In this document: positions 39,643 through 49,307 of the stretch, in pieces
How the letters are laid out: the number at the start of each line of letters is the position of its first letter
How positions within the stretch are numbered: position 1 is the first letter of the stretch
From: Argyresthia goedartella
Taxonomy: Eukaryota; Arthropoda; Insecta; Lepidoptera; Argyresthiidae
Reading direction: 5' to 3'
Assembly (NCBI GenBank): GCA_949825045.1
Contig: OX463809.1
Location: forward strand, 1,763,501-1,827,500
Length of the DNA: 64,000 nt
Translations under genes and position numbers: made by a program
The notes under the pieces: generated by a model
The model's database searches: none
Seen by the model: the letters and a program-made list of their open reading frames with translations, nothing else
What the model was told of the DNA's origin: nothing

Positions 39643-40345
39643 GTGCAGTCGTTGTCCGTTCAGAACAACCAAATAACTGGAGCCCTGAGAGCGATACAAA
39701 TTGTATGTAGCGAACTCAAGAGGCTCAATAAAAACCGGTTGCTGCATGAGGGTGAATTTGTTGCGCGCCAGTCCGGAGACGTCGTAGCCATCGCGTTGAT
39801 GGATCGCAAGCGATTACACCTTCTGTCCTCTTTCCACGACACGACACAAGTTCTGACGGCGGCAAAACCAGGTCGCCCCGGCCAATACAACCTGCATCTT
39901 GTCTCGGACTACAATGGGCTGGGACGACATGATGGACCAGATGTTGGAGCCCTATCTATGAAACTGTTCAAAAGTTTTTTCAACGTGTCTGTCCAAAATG
40001 CCCGGATATTGGTGGAGAAGAGTCGCGGGGCCAAGCAGGACTCCCTGAAGTTCCGTTTGGACTTGGTCAAGGCCATTATGGAGAAACATAGCGCCAATGT
40101 ACCTGCACTGAGGCAACGAGAGTCTCGTGTGTCTCGAGAGCCACTACCGACACGGCTTACGGAGCAGCACTACCCGGCCGAGAGTGCACGTACTACCCGT
40201 GGCCTATGTGTTTGGTGCAAAGCGTGTCGTGAAGACCACCTGGGAGTGTCCGGACTGCGGGCTCTCTTTATGTTGTGGGAAGCCATGCTTCAAACTCTAT
40301 CATACTGAGGCCGAGCTGCTTCCGGAACATTTCTTAGGCTAGGGA
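39643..40345 (+). pseudogene. Broken piggyBac-type transposase
   Basis: The first frame has LLHEGEFVARQSGDVVAIAL, MDRKRLHLLSSFHD and LVSDYNGLGRHDGPD, which follow the piggyBac DDE core (K-x-G-D/ W-x-D-x-R-x-V-x-x-L-ST-x-H and the YN-x-x-MGGVD block), though the last catalytic region is changed. The end shifts frame near 40120-40200 and yields WECPDCGLSLCCGKPCFKLYH, the cysteine-rich C-terminal finger of piggyBac. The N-terminal part and inverted repeats are missing. It may be a relic of a PGBD-like element; no sign of host use. Confidence 0.75.
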
Positions 40346-40500
40346 TTCGAACGTAGAACCTCTCGCTTATGTTATTCTTTATTCCTCCCCAGCCGGGATT
40401 CGAACACAGGGCCTCTCGCAAATAGACATGTTTTCTTCCAACCCAGCCGAGATTGAATCCCAGGACCTCTCGCTTATTTATAATAAAATAAAGCATCGGC
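40339..40500. repeat. Three-unit tandem array with T-arm-like motif
   Basis: A roughly 54-bp unit, GGGATTCGAACnnAGnnCCT then CTCGC and CCCAGCC, occurs at 40340, 40394 and (degenerate) 40448. GGGATTCGAAC is the complement of a tRNA B box. It follows directly on the piggyBac relic. Confidence 0.7.
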
Positions 40501-40519
40501 TCAGTACACGTTCTTCAGT

Positions 40520-41100
40520 TTGTCCGTGTACCAAACGTCTTTTTATCCTTCCGCCTGCTTACGTCTTGTATTGCTATAATGGAACAGGAGGCTTGCCCAT
40601 CGACACCTCACGATGTTTCCTTCATGAGCCCAGCAAATAGCTCCTATAAGCAGGCTTCCTCACGATGTTTCATTTAACGTCAGAATAGTGCATATGAGTC
40701 CTATAGAATCAAAAGTGACAATCTGCATTTTGACTAATTTGTGCCAGTGGACGAAAAATAATATCACGGTCATTATTAATATTTTTGAAATAACTGTGGT
40801 TTATTTAAGCATCTTTGATTTATGACCATTCTAGAAGACGTAAGAAAGTATGCCCAGAGCAATTAGTTGACTGAGAAATGAACATTCTATTTTGCAGATT
40901 GCCAGTTTTTAATCTAAAAATTGAAGATAGCCTTGTTTGATCCCAACCTAACTGCAGATTCCGTGATCCGGATCCCGTGTTTGATCCTTACTAAACGATA
41001 GATTGCCGCATTTGATAGTGAACAAACACAGGTAAAGTTAGGGTTGTCAAAAACATACAAAAGTTAGTAAGTAGTCATTAAACACTTTATTTTAAAATAA
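40520..41100. other. Nothing recognised
   Basis: Spacer. CCTCACGATGTTTC occurs twice near 40608 and 40650, part of a short direct repeat. Confidence 0.35.
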
Positions 41101-41122
41101 TAAATTATACAAAACAACATAT

Positions 41123-41584
41123 TCAAATGCGTAAGGCATCCGCTTCATTGAATGCTTCCTCACAATAATAATTGACTATATTTTGTTCCGCAAGTGTTTG
41201 TTGCGAGCTCAGCAATTCTTTGTAAAAACTCAGGGATGGGATCTCTGCCCACTCGACTCCGAAATGCTTACTCAACAACTTTTCGACATCTTCTAATTTG
41301 TTTTTATTTACTGACACGACAACGGGTAAAACTTGCGCCTCAATCATTGCAATATTTTTTTGCTTTTTACAGATATTTACAGCCGTTGCCATGTCACTTT
41401 TGTAAAAACGTTCGCCCCTTACTAAAACGTTGCCATATTTTTCGAACGTTTTTGTATGAATCGTTTGCATTCCTTGAATTTCATTGGCCAAGATGTCGTC
41501 AGCTTCAGTATGGTTTTGACTGAAATTGTCTAAAATTCTAAATAATAAGTCTAAAATTGGACAGTCCGTTCCAAGCTTTATCAA
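41123..41584 (-). CDS. Unrecognised protein fragment with own poly(A) signal
   Basis: About 153 codons: LIKLGTDCPILDLLFRILDN, ILANEIQGMQTIHTKTFEKY, ALPVV-like VEAQVLPVVVSVNKNKLED and HFGVEWAEIPSLSFYKELL. It is hydrophilic and helical with conserved-looking aromatic and acidic spacing, unlike random frames. AATAAA follows about 40 bp after the stop on the minus strand. The frame extends leftward of the first Met through an in-frame TAA. I do not recognise the family. Either a decayed gene, a retrocopy, or a mobile element protein. No splice acceptor was convincing at its 5' side. Confidence 0.35.
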   Translation of the reverse strand: MIKLGTDCPILDLLFRILDNFSQNHTEADDILANEIQGMQTIHTKTFEKYGNVLVRGERFYKSDMATAVNICKKQKNIAMIEAQVLPVVVSVNKNKLEDVEKLLSKHFGVEWAEIPSLSFYKELLSSQQTLAEQNIVNYYCEEAFNEADALRI

Positions 41585-41674
41585 GGTCGATGTTTCAGCA
41601 ATTATTTATTTTATTTCATCCGGATGTACTATAACTTGGAAATACAATTTCAATGCTTTTTATATTCAGGTTTT

Positions 41675-42060
41675 CTAATAACCATTTGTAGCACCACAAC
41701 CATCGGCAACTAATCGGATATTTGTGATATTCGTTTTATCAGTTTCAGTCAAACGGTGGTACCCACCTGACGCAACAAGATTTGAGCCTGCTAAATTCAT
41801 TCTCTTTACGTACGTAGGAGAACATATTTTGTTTCGAAAACGTTTACGTGGATGGTCCTTCCACCATGGTGAAGTTGTAAAAATACAGTAGTCGGCTGTA
41901 GTATGCCATTTGATCTGGTACTTTAGGGAGAGGTAGATTCTTCTGACAGTGAACGAAATAAATTTTAGTCCGTCTATGTTTTCCCGAAACTTTTCAAAAA
42001 AGGCCTTTGCTCTTAAAGAGTTAACGCGCTTCTCGGTTATCACAGAATTTTTATTGTCGA
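41675..42060 (-). CDS. Unrecognised protein fragment
   Basis: About 122 codons upstream of, and on the same strand as, the 41123-41584 ORF: RVNSLRAKAFFEKFRENIDG, YQIKWHTTADYCIFTTSPWW, then KDHPRKRFRNKICSPTYVKR and SGGYHRLTETDKTNI. Trp/His-rich and coding-like. The two ORFs, separated by 90 bp with stops, may belong to one broken gene. No family recognised. Confidence 0.3.
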
Positions 42061-42064
42061 GATC

Positions 42065-42700
42065 AGCTTCATTTTAACAATTACTTTTGCTTAACAATTG
42101 TTTTTAATTAACAATTACTTAAGTACCTAACATTTTAGGGTGTATAAAGGAATTGTTCAGAAATAAAATTCGATTCCTTTTTAATTGAATAACTTTTTGT
42201 TTAACTAAAAGTAAACACTTTAGACCCAGTATAAAACAATTGACAATTACATAAGTAAGGAGGTAGGCACCTACCTAGCCTTAGAATTTACCAATCGCCT
42301 AAATAAGTACTATAAACACCTCTCTTAGATAGAGTGGACTAAAATTCACAAACACAAATACTCGCACGTAGGTAACCCTACCGTGATCAAGCGAGACAGG
42401 AGTTTACAGGACGACCTTGTGATTTCAGAGTAAAAGAAGCTCTCAGGCGTAGTGATGCGGCGCAATCTAGCCTGCGCGGGCGGGACAACCGATTCTGTAG
42501 GTGCTTAGCGATTGTTGTAGGTAGCGCAGGTGCGAGCTAGTTTGCGCTTTATTGTCGCGCAGTGAGAATAGCTATTTATTTAAGTGTATTTGACGAGTTA
42601 TCTTTCTGCACGTAGCTCTATTAAGTATTCTGTGGTGTGACTACTTAAATACACCACCTACATTCTTTGGCCAGGTAATTAGAAACGCCTAGTATATATA
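42065..42700. other. Presumed 5' region of LINE-A
   Basis: Three repeats of TTAACAATT at 42075-42115. The GC-richer stretch 42440-42560 may be the LINE-A 5' UTR/promoter, but its boundary cannot be fixed from one copy. Confidence 0.3.
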
Positions 42701-42720
42701 TAGCACATATATATATATAT

Positions 42721-42760
42721 ACATTCCAACACATATATATATATATATATGTTGGAATGT
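42721..42760. repeat. 40-nt AT-rich palindrome
   Basis: ACATTCCAAC, a (AT)n centre, then GTTGGAATGT; one mismatch over 20 pairs. About 60 bp before the LINE-A ORF1 ATG; preceded by another (AT)n run. Confidence 0.8.
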
Positions 42761-42822
42761 ATTAGTAAATAGTCACTGATTTAGAGCTGAAAATATCGCA
42801 ACTCGAGATTGAACTGCAAAAT

Positions 42823-44205
42823 ATGGCTACTGCTTACTCACAATCAGAAGCAGAACAAAGAATGGAACTAGATAAAATAATAGCAGACAGCAACACAAAT
42901 TTACAGAGAGTACTCGAGCTTTCACAACAATCACAACAATGCCTTCACAAGAACTGCCCGGTATCTGAGGTCGAGCCTAACACCGCTCCCTTCGAGATTA
43001 CCACCAGAGAGGTCACCTTCATCACATTTGACACAGGTAACGCACCATCGGTAGAGTTGGAGGCTGAAAATGTAGGTTTACAGTCAGACCTCCAAGATGC
43101 CCGAATAGAAATCCAGCATCTACGTGACTTCCTGTCAAACCAACTCCAATGTTATGCCAAAGAACAGAGTGAGTTAGTCGAACTCAGAGCTGCAACATCT
43201 GAGCTACTACAACTACAACGCCAGAACGCGGAATTGGTAGGCATTCTAATTGAGGACGAGGAGGATGAGACCAGCAAGGAGGATGACACCAGCAAGAAGG
43301 ATGAGCCCACATCACAAACTCTGGTCTTGACCCCCCTCAACGTGAGTGTTGCAACGCCCACTGCTGTCCCGACCAAGAAACAGCGTCGCCGTCGTCGTCG
43401 AGGAGGCACCTCACAGCTCATCAGCGCGAGCGCCGCGCCGCTAAGTGACGCGTGTGTCGCGCTGCCTGCTGAGTCGTGTGTCATGCTGCACGCTGCCGCG
43501 AGGGCCGCGCCGCTCGCCGTTACACGCGTTGCACCGCTTGCTACCGCGAATGCCGCGCCGCCCGCTGGCACGTGATCGCACCGCACTCCAACACGAGTGT
43601 CCCGCCACTCACCTCAAATCGTGCTCAGAGAAGAACAATAGCAAACAAAAGAACTATAGTTTATTCAGATAAGATAGGTGTAGATTTTGGTATGTTTTTG
43701 CATTATGGCCTTAAGCAACAAGTGACAAATAATTGTTGTCCTAATAGTTCCTTTGAGGATATTATAAAAAGATAGCAGTGGGGAATTTTGATGAACATAC
43801 TACCATTGTATTATGGTAGGAAACCACTCAAACACTAGTCGGAGTGCATTAGATACCGGTATAGATGTACTGCTCAATTTATATAATAAGACGAAGTGGA
43901 AGTTTGTTCTATGTAACTTTCCTTATTGTTCTAATTTATCGGGGAAACAAAATAAAAGTGTACATAGAATGAACATGCATCTATACAATATAACTTGTCA
44001 TCATAGTGATGCTATTTTATATTTCGAAATGAATAATTTTATTCATAATTTTACTTTGACTCAGTATACTTACCTGTCTCATAAAACAAAAAAACGAGTA
44101 GCTACATTGTTAGCGTATAATATATGCGACACAGTTGTAAATACTATAACGCAGTCGCCTTCAGTTTTAGTTAGTATTAGTACTAATAGTAGTGTTTTAA
44201 ACTAG
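42823..44205 (+). pseudogene. LINE-A ORF1: coiled coil, basic patch, SGNH-like domain
   Basis: The first frame (to 43575) encodes 250 residues: MATAYSQSEAEQRMELDKII, a long heptad-rich segment (VELEAENVGLQSDLQDARIE, LLQLQRQNAELV), an Asp/Glu/Lys acidic run and the basic patch KKQRRRRRRGG, then Ala/Pro/Cys-rich repeats. After a frame change the sequence continues with TIVYSDKIGVDFG and, from 43813 in a third frame, VLLNLYNKTKWKFVLCNFPY. The order S-D-x, W-V-G-N, K-x-x-V-x-x-PY suggests the SGNH/GDSL hydrolase-like domain known from CR1- and Jockey-group ORF1 proteins, with its nucleophile and GxND motifs eroded. Two frameshifts make it non-functional. Confidence 0.65.
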
Positions 44206-44229
44206 ATAGTTCGACAAAAGAGGACCCCT

Positions 44230-44421
44230 CAAAACATAAGAAAATTTTACAAAATAAGCAGGGGTTTTCTGGCAATCAAATGAAAAATACTAGGACAAAG
44301 GGTGAGCCCCACTTAAATATTTCCCATCAAAAAATGCAGGGGCTACCTGGCATAGAACTTGTATCAGAATTATTTCTTAATCATTCAGACACCGATGTTA
44401 TTTGTATTACAGAACACTGGT
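44230..44421 (+). pseudogene. LINE-A ORF2 start (endonuclease), before first insertion
   Basis: LNISHQKMQGLPGIELVSEL followed by DTDVICITEHW is the opening of the LINE endonuclease (N-x-x-G-L...I-CITEHW with the catalytic Glu). The frame continues at 46240 after the inserted LTR element. Confidence 0.7.
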
Positions 44422-44673
44422 TTTGCCAGAGGCAATTATAAGGAGAACGACATCTTCGGGAGTAAAGTAAAAGGCTTGAGATGCTCGGAAATACGAGACT
44501 ATACTAGACTAATTTACTATAGGGAATCCTAGCTTATATACTAGGTTGGTACATGTTATTAATGACGTGCATAAGACATAGTGCGTGATGAATATAAATA
44601 TACCTTATCTGTGACGGTCGTCAACTTATATTAACATTACGTGAAAATATGACTAACATTGTCGACTGGCACA
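44422..44673 (-). repeat. LTR (3' LTR if minus-oriented) of short element
   Basis: Shares GGCAATTATAAGGAGAACGA, CCTAGCTTATATACTAGG and CATTGTCGACTGGCACA with 45961-46239. Confidence 0.85.
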
Positions 44674-45960
44674 GATACTCCCCCCTTTAGGGAAAAAAAT
44701 AAATGAATGTACTTATAACAATGGAAAAAATCTAAGTTACATACCATAACAAACTTATCAACTGCAATAATAACTAGTAGTATTTTAATAAACATAAAAC
44801 CAGATCTTAATTGTGCATACTTTAACTTAATCTATTTTTATATATAAGAAAAGTTATTATTAAATAAAACTAGATAGTATAGCGCATACTTCAACTTAAT
44901 AATTAAAGGTAAATCTTACACGAATTAGAAAAATAAAGGAACTACGGTTATGTGAATTCTACATAAGGTTAAAGAATTACTTAATATTTACCTACAGGCA
45001 AGTCTTGTGTCTGGCCGCACACTACATAAAATAAACTAAAAACTGGAAAACAGAAAAACACTAGGAAAATGGGGCTTCGCGGTTAGTAAACTAACCTAAC
45101 CTATAACTGGAAAAGATCCGCAGGAGAGTCGTCTGATGCTGCAGCCGCCCATGTTTTTCAGGAATCGATGAGTCAATTTACATCGCACGTCGTTGAAGTT
45201 GTTTGTTTATAATTGCGACCGTACCTACACAAGGATGATTGTGCTGAATCAGCGTCAGCATTAAATCTGTAACCTTGGCTGTAGGCAGTCAATGATCTCG
45301 TACGTCATATGTACGTGCGTGCTCTTCACTCTTGAGTGAATATTAAGTTGTCGATTGATGAAATTTGTGTGCCTGAAAACCTTGGGATTTGGCATCATAG
45401 GGCACATCTTGTACACCAATCTTTAATATATAAATATATATCTCTCTCTCTTCAGTGATTTGATTATTCTTCGTGCGATGTTCTTCCTGGATGATTTCAA
45501 AATTCGTTGAATTAGGTATATCGATGATGTTTCAATACTCTTCTGGGGGCTGGAACGGCTTCCTATGTCTTGAACTTGAAAAAGCTGCTTGCTGTGAATG
45601 AATTTGCCGACGCGTTCGTTTCTGCTGGTGCGAGCTCCATTTTGATAAATCAGCAGTCGGCTGACTAAAGGTTCATTATTCTTGCGGTATCTTGAGTTCG
45701 ATGCGGGAAATCTTCAGTTGGAATCTTTTGGCTTCTGGTCCGTCATGGCTTGCTTGATGTCGTCTTGGTTTGGGTGGGGTCTTGATTATGGATTTCTGCA
45801 GCGTGGTTTGAAATAGGTATGCAGAAGTCGGGGCTCGGCGATCTTGGACGAAGTGCTTCTTGCTTGCACTTCTAAGGTGGCAGCACACGGAGTTTTCTTC
45901 GCGGCTGGGTCCATGCTGCTATTACCGAAGGTTGCTGATGTTCAGAAGTCGGGTCACTAC
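44674..45960 (-). other. Internal region of short LTR element
   Basis: No gag, protease, RT or integrase motif in any frame. A 70-codon minus-strand ORF (45676-45888) contains PPKPRRHQASHDGPEAKRFQ, unassigned. About 440 bp on the left are AT-rich. Confidence 0.55.
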
Positions 45961-46239
45961 TTTGCCAGGGGCAATTATAAGGAGAACGACATCTTCGGGA
46001 GTAAAGTAAAAGGCTTGAGATGCGCGCAAATACGAGACAATACTAGACTAATTTATTATAGGGAATCCTAGCTTATATACTAGGTTGGTACATATTATTA
46101 ATGACGTGCATAAGACATAGTGCGTGATGAATATAAATATACCTTATCTGTGACGGTCGTCAACTTATCAACTGCAATTATTATATGCCGATTATATTAA
46201 CATTACGTGAAAATATGACTAACATTGTCGACTGGCACA
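45961..46239 (-). repeat. LTR (5' LTR if minus-oriented) of short element
   Basis: As 44422-44673 but with an extra 27 bp (CAACTGCAATTATTATATGC region) and few substitutions. TATATTTATATTC on the minus strand could be its TATA region. Confidence 0.85.
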
Positions 46240-46834
46240 CTGGTAAAAGGAAAATATAATGTCTTTTAACATAAATAATTACAAAATTGTCAGTTGTTAC
46301 AATAGAAAGACTGCTGATAGAGGTGGTTCATTAATCTTAGTAATAAATAATATTAAGGTGAAACAACGGAAAGATATTCTTGCACTTACTGTAGAAAGAC
46401 AAATAGAGGTATCCTGTGTTGAGTTTAATAGCCATATTATTGTTTGTGTCTACAGACCTCCGAGAGATGAAAACGGCCATGCCAATTTTGAAATTTTCGA
46501 GAAAATTATGGAGGAAGCCCTCATTAAACTTTGTAATAGCAGAAAAAAGTTAATTATTTGTGGCGATTTTAATGTAGATTTGCTTGTAGATACAACATTG
46601 AAACAACGATTAATAACTCTGTTCAAATCATTTAATTTATGTCATATATTTCTAGAGCCGACTAGAATTACATTTACCAGCCAAACTTGCTTAGATAACG
46701 TTTTTTGTGACTGTGCATTCACAAGTAAAAATGTAATTAACTGATTAACCTCCGATCACAGTGGTCAAACAGTTTCATTCCAAATTGCCAGTAAAAATAG
46801 GACTGATCCATCATTCTATAGGCCTATTATATCC
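46240..46834 (+). pseudogene. LINE-A ORF2 endonuclease, middle part
   Basis: SFNINNYKIVSCYNRKTADR, then GGSLILV, IVCVYRPPRDEN and LIICGDFNVDLL with the catalytic GDFN, LDNVFCD, and past one stop SDHSGQT with the SDH motif. Ends at the BEL/Pao insertion. A TAA at the junction with 44421 differs from a sense codon by one base, so it is probably a later mutation. Confidence 0.85.
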
Positions 46835-47341
46835 TGTTCAGGCCTCTCGGCACCCAATGACCTCGCAGGGGCCCATAGCTATGAGGTAGCGTAGCGATCG
46901 GATGCCAAGAAGCAAGAACGTCGGCGATTCACCGAGCTAAAGTAAATAGATTCTATCTGACCTGGTCTGTGCTTCGTTCCCGTCAAACTCCTGTCTCTCT
47001 GCAAGGCCTGGGTGCACCCTAGGCTCTTCTTGGTAGACAGGTTCTTCAGCCAACCAGGTATGGCTGGCAGGCCAGCTTCGACGCGCACAGTGTTACGTAA
47101 ATACGAACTTTATCTGGTTCGGAGAACCACAATACACTCAGCTATAAGACAATCCTGAGGGGAGCCCGAATACAATTCCAGATGGCTTACGATTTAATTT
47201 CAATGCCCAAAATCAATACGCGTCACATTGCGGGGGCTTTTCGTCTGTCAGTTGTCAAAAAACTGCTCTGTTGGCAGCAACTGTCAAATTCAAAATGGCC
47301 GTTCCGAAACCATCGATCGAGTATCGATTCTGAATCGAACA
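46835..47341 (-). repeat. BEL/Pao 3' LTR
   Basis: 507 bp; TGTTCAGGCC to TGAATCGAACA on the plus strand. A GGGCGGGTGAT tract (minus strand) precedes it. Confidence 0.95.
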
Positions 47342-47373
47342 ATCACCCGCCCGGACAGGCACCCACCTGTCCC

Positions 47374-48423
47374 TTAATCTACGGGCAGCCGAGACAACGT
47401 TGCTACCGCTCGTTTTAGTACCGAGCCTCCTACTAGAACCTCTGCAGACCGGGGGGTCCCGTCCCTGCCAGGGAACAAGTTAACAATGCGCCCCCTGCGC
47501 CAACGCAGTGGCGGTAGGTTAGCATCCTTAACCAGAACGAGGTCACCAACACTAGAGGGGCTGGTTTTGTCAGTCCACTTAAGGCGCTGTTGTAAGATAT
47601 GCAGATACTCGAGCGACCAACGCTTCCAAAAATTCTGAGTAAACTGCTGCAACATCTGGTACCTTGACAACCGATACAATTTCACTCCCTCGAAGGGGTG
47701 CTCGGGCAACGCGTTAAGTGGCTGTCCTATCAAGAAATGGCCTGGGGTCAGAGCCTCCAGGTCATTTGGATCCGAGCTGAGCGGACACAACGGTCGCGAA
47801 TTGAGAACGGCCTCGTTCTTACAAAACAATGTCGCGAGCTCCTCAAAAGTCAGCGCGGTCTGACCTACTATACGCCCCAAGTGCGTCTTAGCTGACTTAA
47901 CTACGGCCTCAAAAATCCCACCCCAGTGGGGGCAACTCGGTGGGCTGAAGGTCCACTGTATACCCCGACGGGAGAGGGCCGTTCCAATATCCACTTTATT
48001 TACATTCAAAAAGTTGACTATCTCTCGTAAGCGTCGTTCCGCACCGATGTAGTTAGTGCCGTTATCAGAGCGGATCAAAGTTGGAAGTCCCCTTCGAGAA
48101 ACAAACCTATCCAAACAAGCAATGAAAGCCTCTGTCGAGAGATCAGCCACGAGCTCGAGATGTACCGCCTTGGTGGATCTGTGGGGCCAGTCCGATTCTC
48201 TCCTGGCAAGCCAGGGTGGTCCCCACCACAAATGGTGTCTAACGAGTTCAGGAGCCCGACATCCCCTGGATGCACAATCAGACGGGTTCAATTCTCCTGG
48301 TACATGTCTCCAGGTCAGTGGGACCTCAGACGACACAATCTGGGGGACACGGTTCGCAACAAAAACCTCTAAGGTATGGACCGAAGCCTTCAGCCAGCAC
48401 AAACAATCTGGCTGTCCGTCCAC
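47374..48423 (-). pseudogene. BEL/Pao integrase region, N-terminal deletion
   Basis: 349 codons. The first part (VPLTWRHVPGELNPSDCASR, LWWGPPWL) is the end of RNase H and the linker typical of BEL. It jumps directly into STKAVHLELVADLSTEAFIA: the zinc-binding (HHCC) integrase N-terminus and the start of the catalytic core are missing. Retained are LIRSDNGTNYIGAE (second catalytic Asp), HWGGIFEAVVKSAK (Glu) and the C-terminal BEL domain (PGHFLIG, WSLEYLHILQQRLKW, VLVKDANLPPLRWRRGRI). A frameshift separates it from the ORF at 48390-48854, which it overlaps. The enzyme would insert the element's DNA, but this copy cannot be active. Confidence 0.9.
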
Positions 48424-48854
48424 GCGTACACCGTATCCTCCAAAACCACTGACCCACGCAACACTGTTAGAGTGTTATTCAAAACTTTGGTCAAAAGAGC
48501 AGCCCCGGACAGTTCCAGTTTTGGAATCGTCATCCTTGTCCGAATAGGCGCTACCTTGCTTTTTGCCAAAACCAAACGCACGTCGACCTCCCCGGTGGAG
48601 GTGACGGTTCGCAAATAAACCGCTGCCGCAAACCCTCGTTCAGAGGCATCACAAAACCCGTGAAGGGTTGCCCTGTAATCCCCAGCAGGGACCAATTTCC
48701 TCGGCAGCGATACATTATTTATATTGAGGCCCAACCATTTCGCTAAATCGTTCGATACAATGCAGCCCTGAGCTCCAGAATCTAATAGGGCGCGAACGTA
48801 TGTTGGGTTGCCCGCCAAATCACAAACAAGCACAGAGGCGATCGGTAACACCAC
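48390..48854 (-). pseudogene. BEL/Pao protease fused to RNase H by deletion of RT
   Basis: Starts with a retropepsin segment (VRALLDSGAQGCIVSNDLAK; D-S-G catalytic motif) and within about 30 residues passes into LHGFCDASERGFAAAVYLRT, which is the RNase H domain. Then TIPKLELSGAALLTK and YAWTDSQIV. The whole fingers-palm-thumb of RT, normally several hundred residues, is missing at the junction near codons 40-55. The seam is in frame. Confidence 0.9.
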
Positions 48855-48896
48855 CGTCTCCGGTTGGGGGGCAACAAGTTGTTGGGCCGCAAATTC

Positions 48897-49307
48897 CTAT
48901 CGAGGGCCCCCGGGGCCCCACTGTGCCTGTAACCGATCAGGTAGGCAGCTATACGCCAGAGGGTCCCATTGTACAAATGGCCCACGCGCCGGTTCCATTG
49001 CCACCCTACGACGCCCCCCGAAGGGTGGTGGGCGTGAATTCAACCGTGGCCGCTCCATGAGCGGGGGGGATATCACATGCGACCGACGAGGACGAGGCGA
49101 CGAGCGGGGCGACAACTGAGGCGGCGTCCGAACCGCACCCGCATAGCTCGAAGTTGTCCCATGCCACCCGCCCGTTACGGCCTGCTCAACACACCCAATG
49201 TGCCGCTGAGTCGGATGCTGAGTCGCAACCGAAAACTCAGGGCCCCCCATGTGATGACCCTGAGTGCGGCCCTGCACCCCTGGGTGGCCGCGTGCTTGTG
49301 GCCCCAT
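48897..49307 (-). pseudogene. BEL/Pao gag-protease linker, shifted frame
   Basis: Pro/Arg-rich continuation of gag in another frame (RTQGHHMGGPEFSVATQH, SPRSSPRPRRSHVISPP). The change of frame coincides with a C-run that is 5 long in one tandem unit and 6 in the others. Confidence 0.6.

Larger units (their letters stand above)
44422..46239 (-). mobile_element. Short gene-less LTR retrotransposon (TRIM/LARD-like)
   Basis: Two direct repeats (252 and 279 bp, starting TTTGCCAG and ending CTGGCACA) bound 1287 bp without retroviral genes. Target duplication CTGGT at 44417-44421 and 46240-46244. A purine-rich tract (minus strand AAAGGGGGGAG, about 44677-44688) next to the left repeat suggests minus orientation. 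The larger right LTR has a 27-bp segment absent from the left. Inserted in the LINE-A endonuclease frame. Confidence 0.8.

Noticed and set aside
40127..40342. Separate zinc-finger gene
   Set aside because: The Cys pattern is the piggyBac C-terminal finger in a shifted frame.
44674..45960. Coding gag or pol in the short LTR element
   Set aside because: No conserved motif in any frame; the longest ORF (70 codons) is unassigned.
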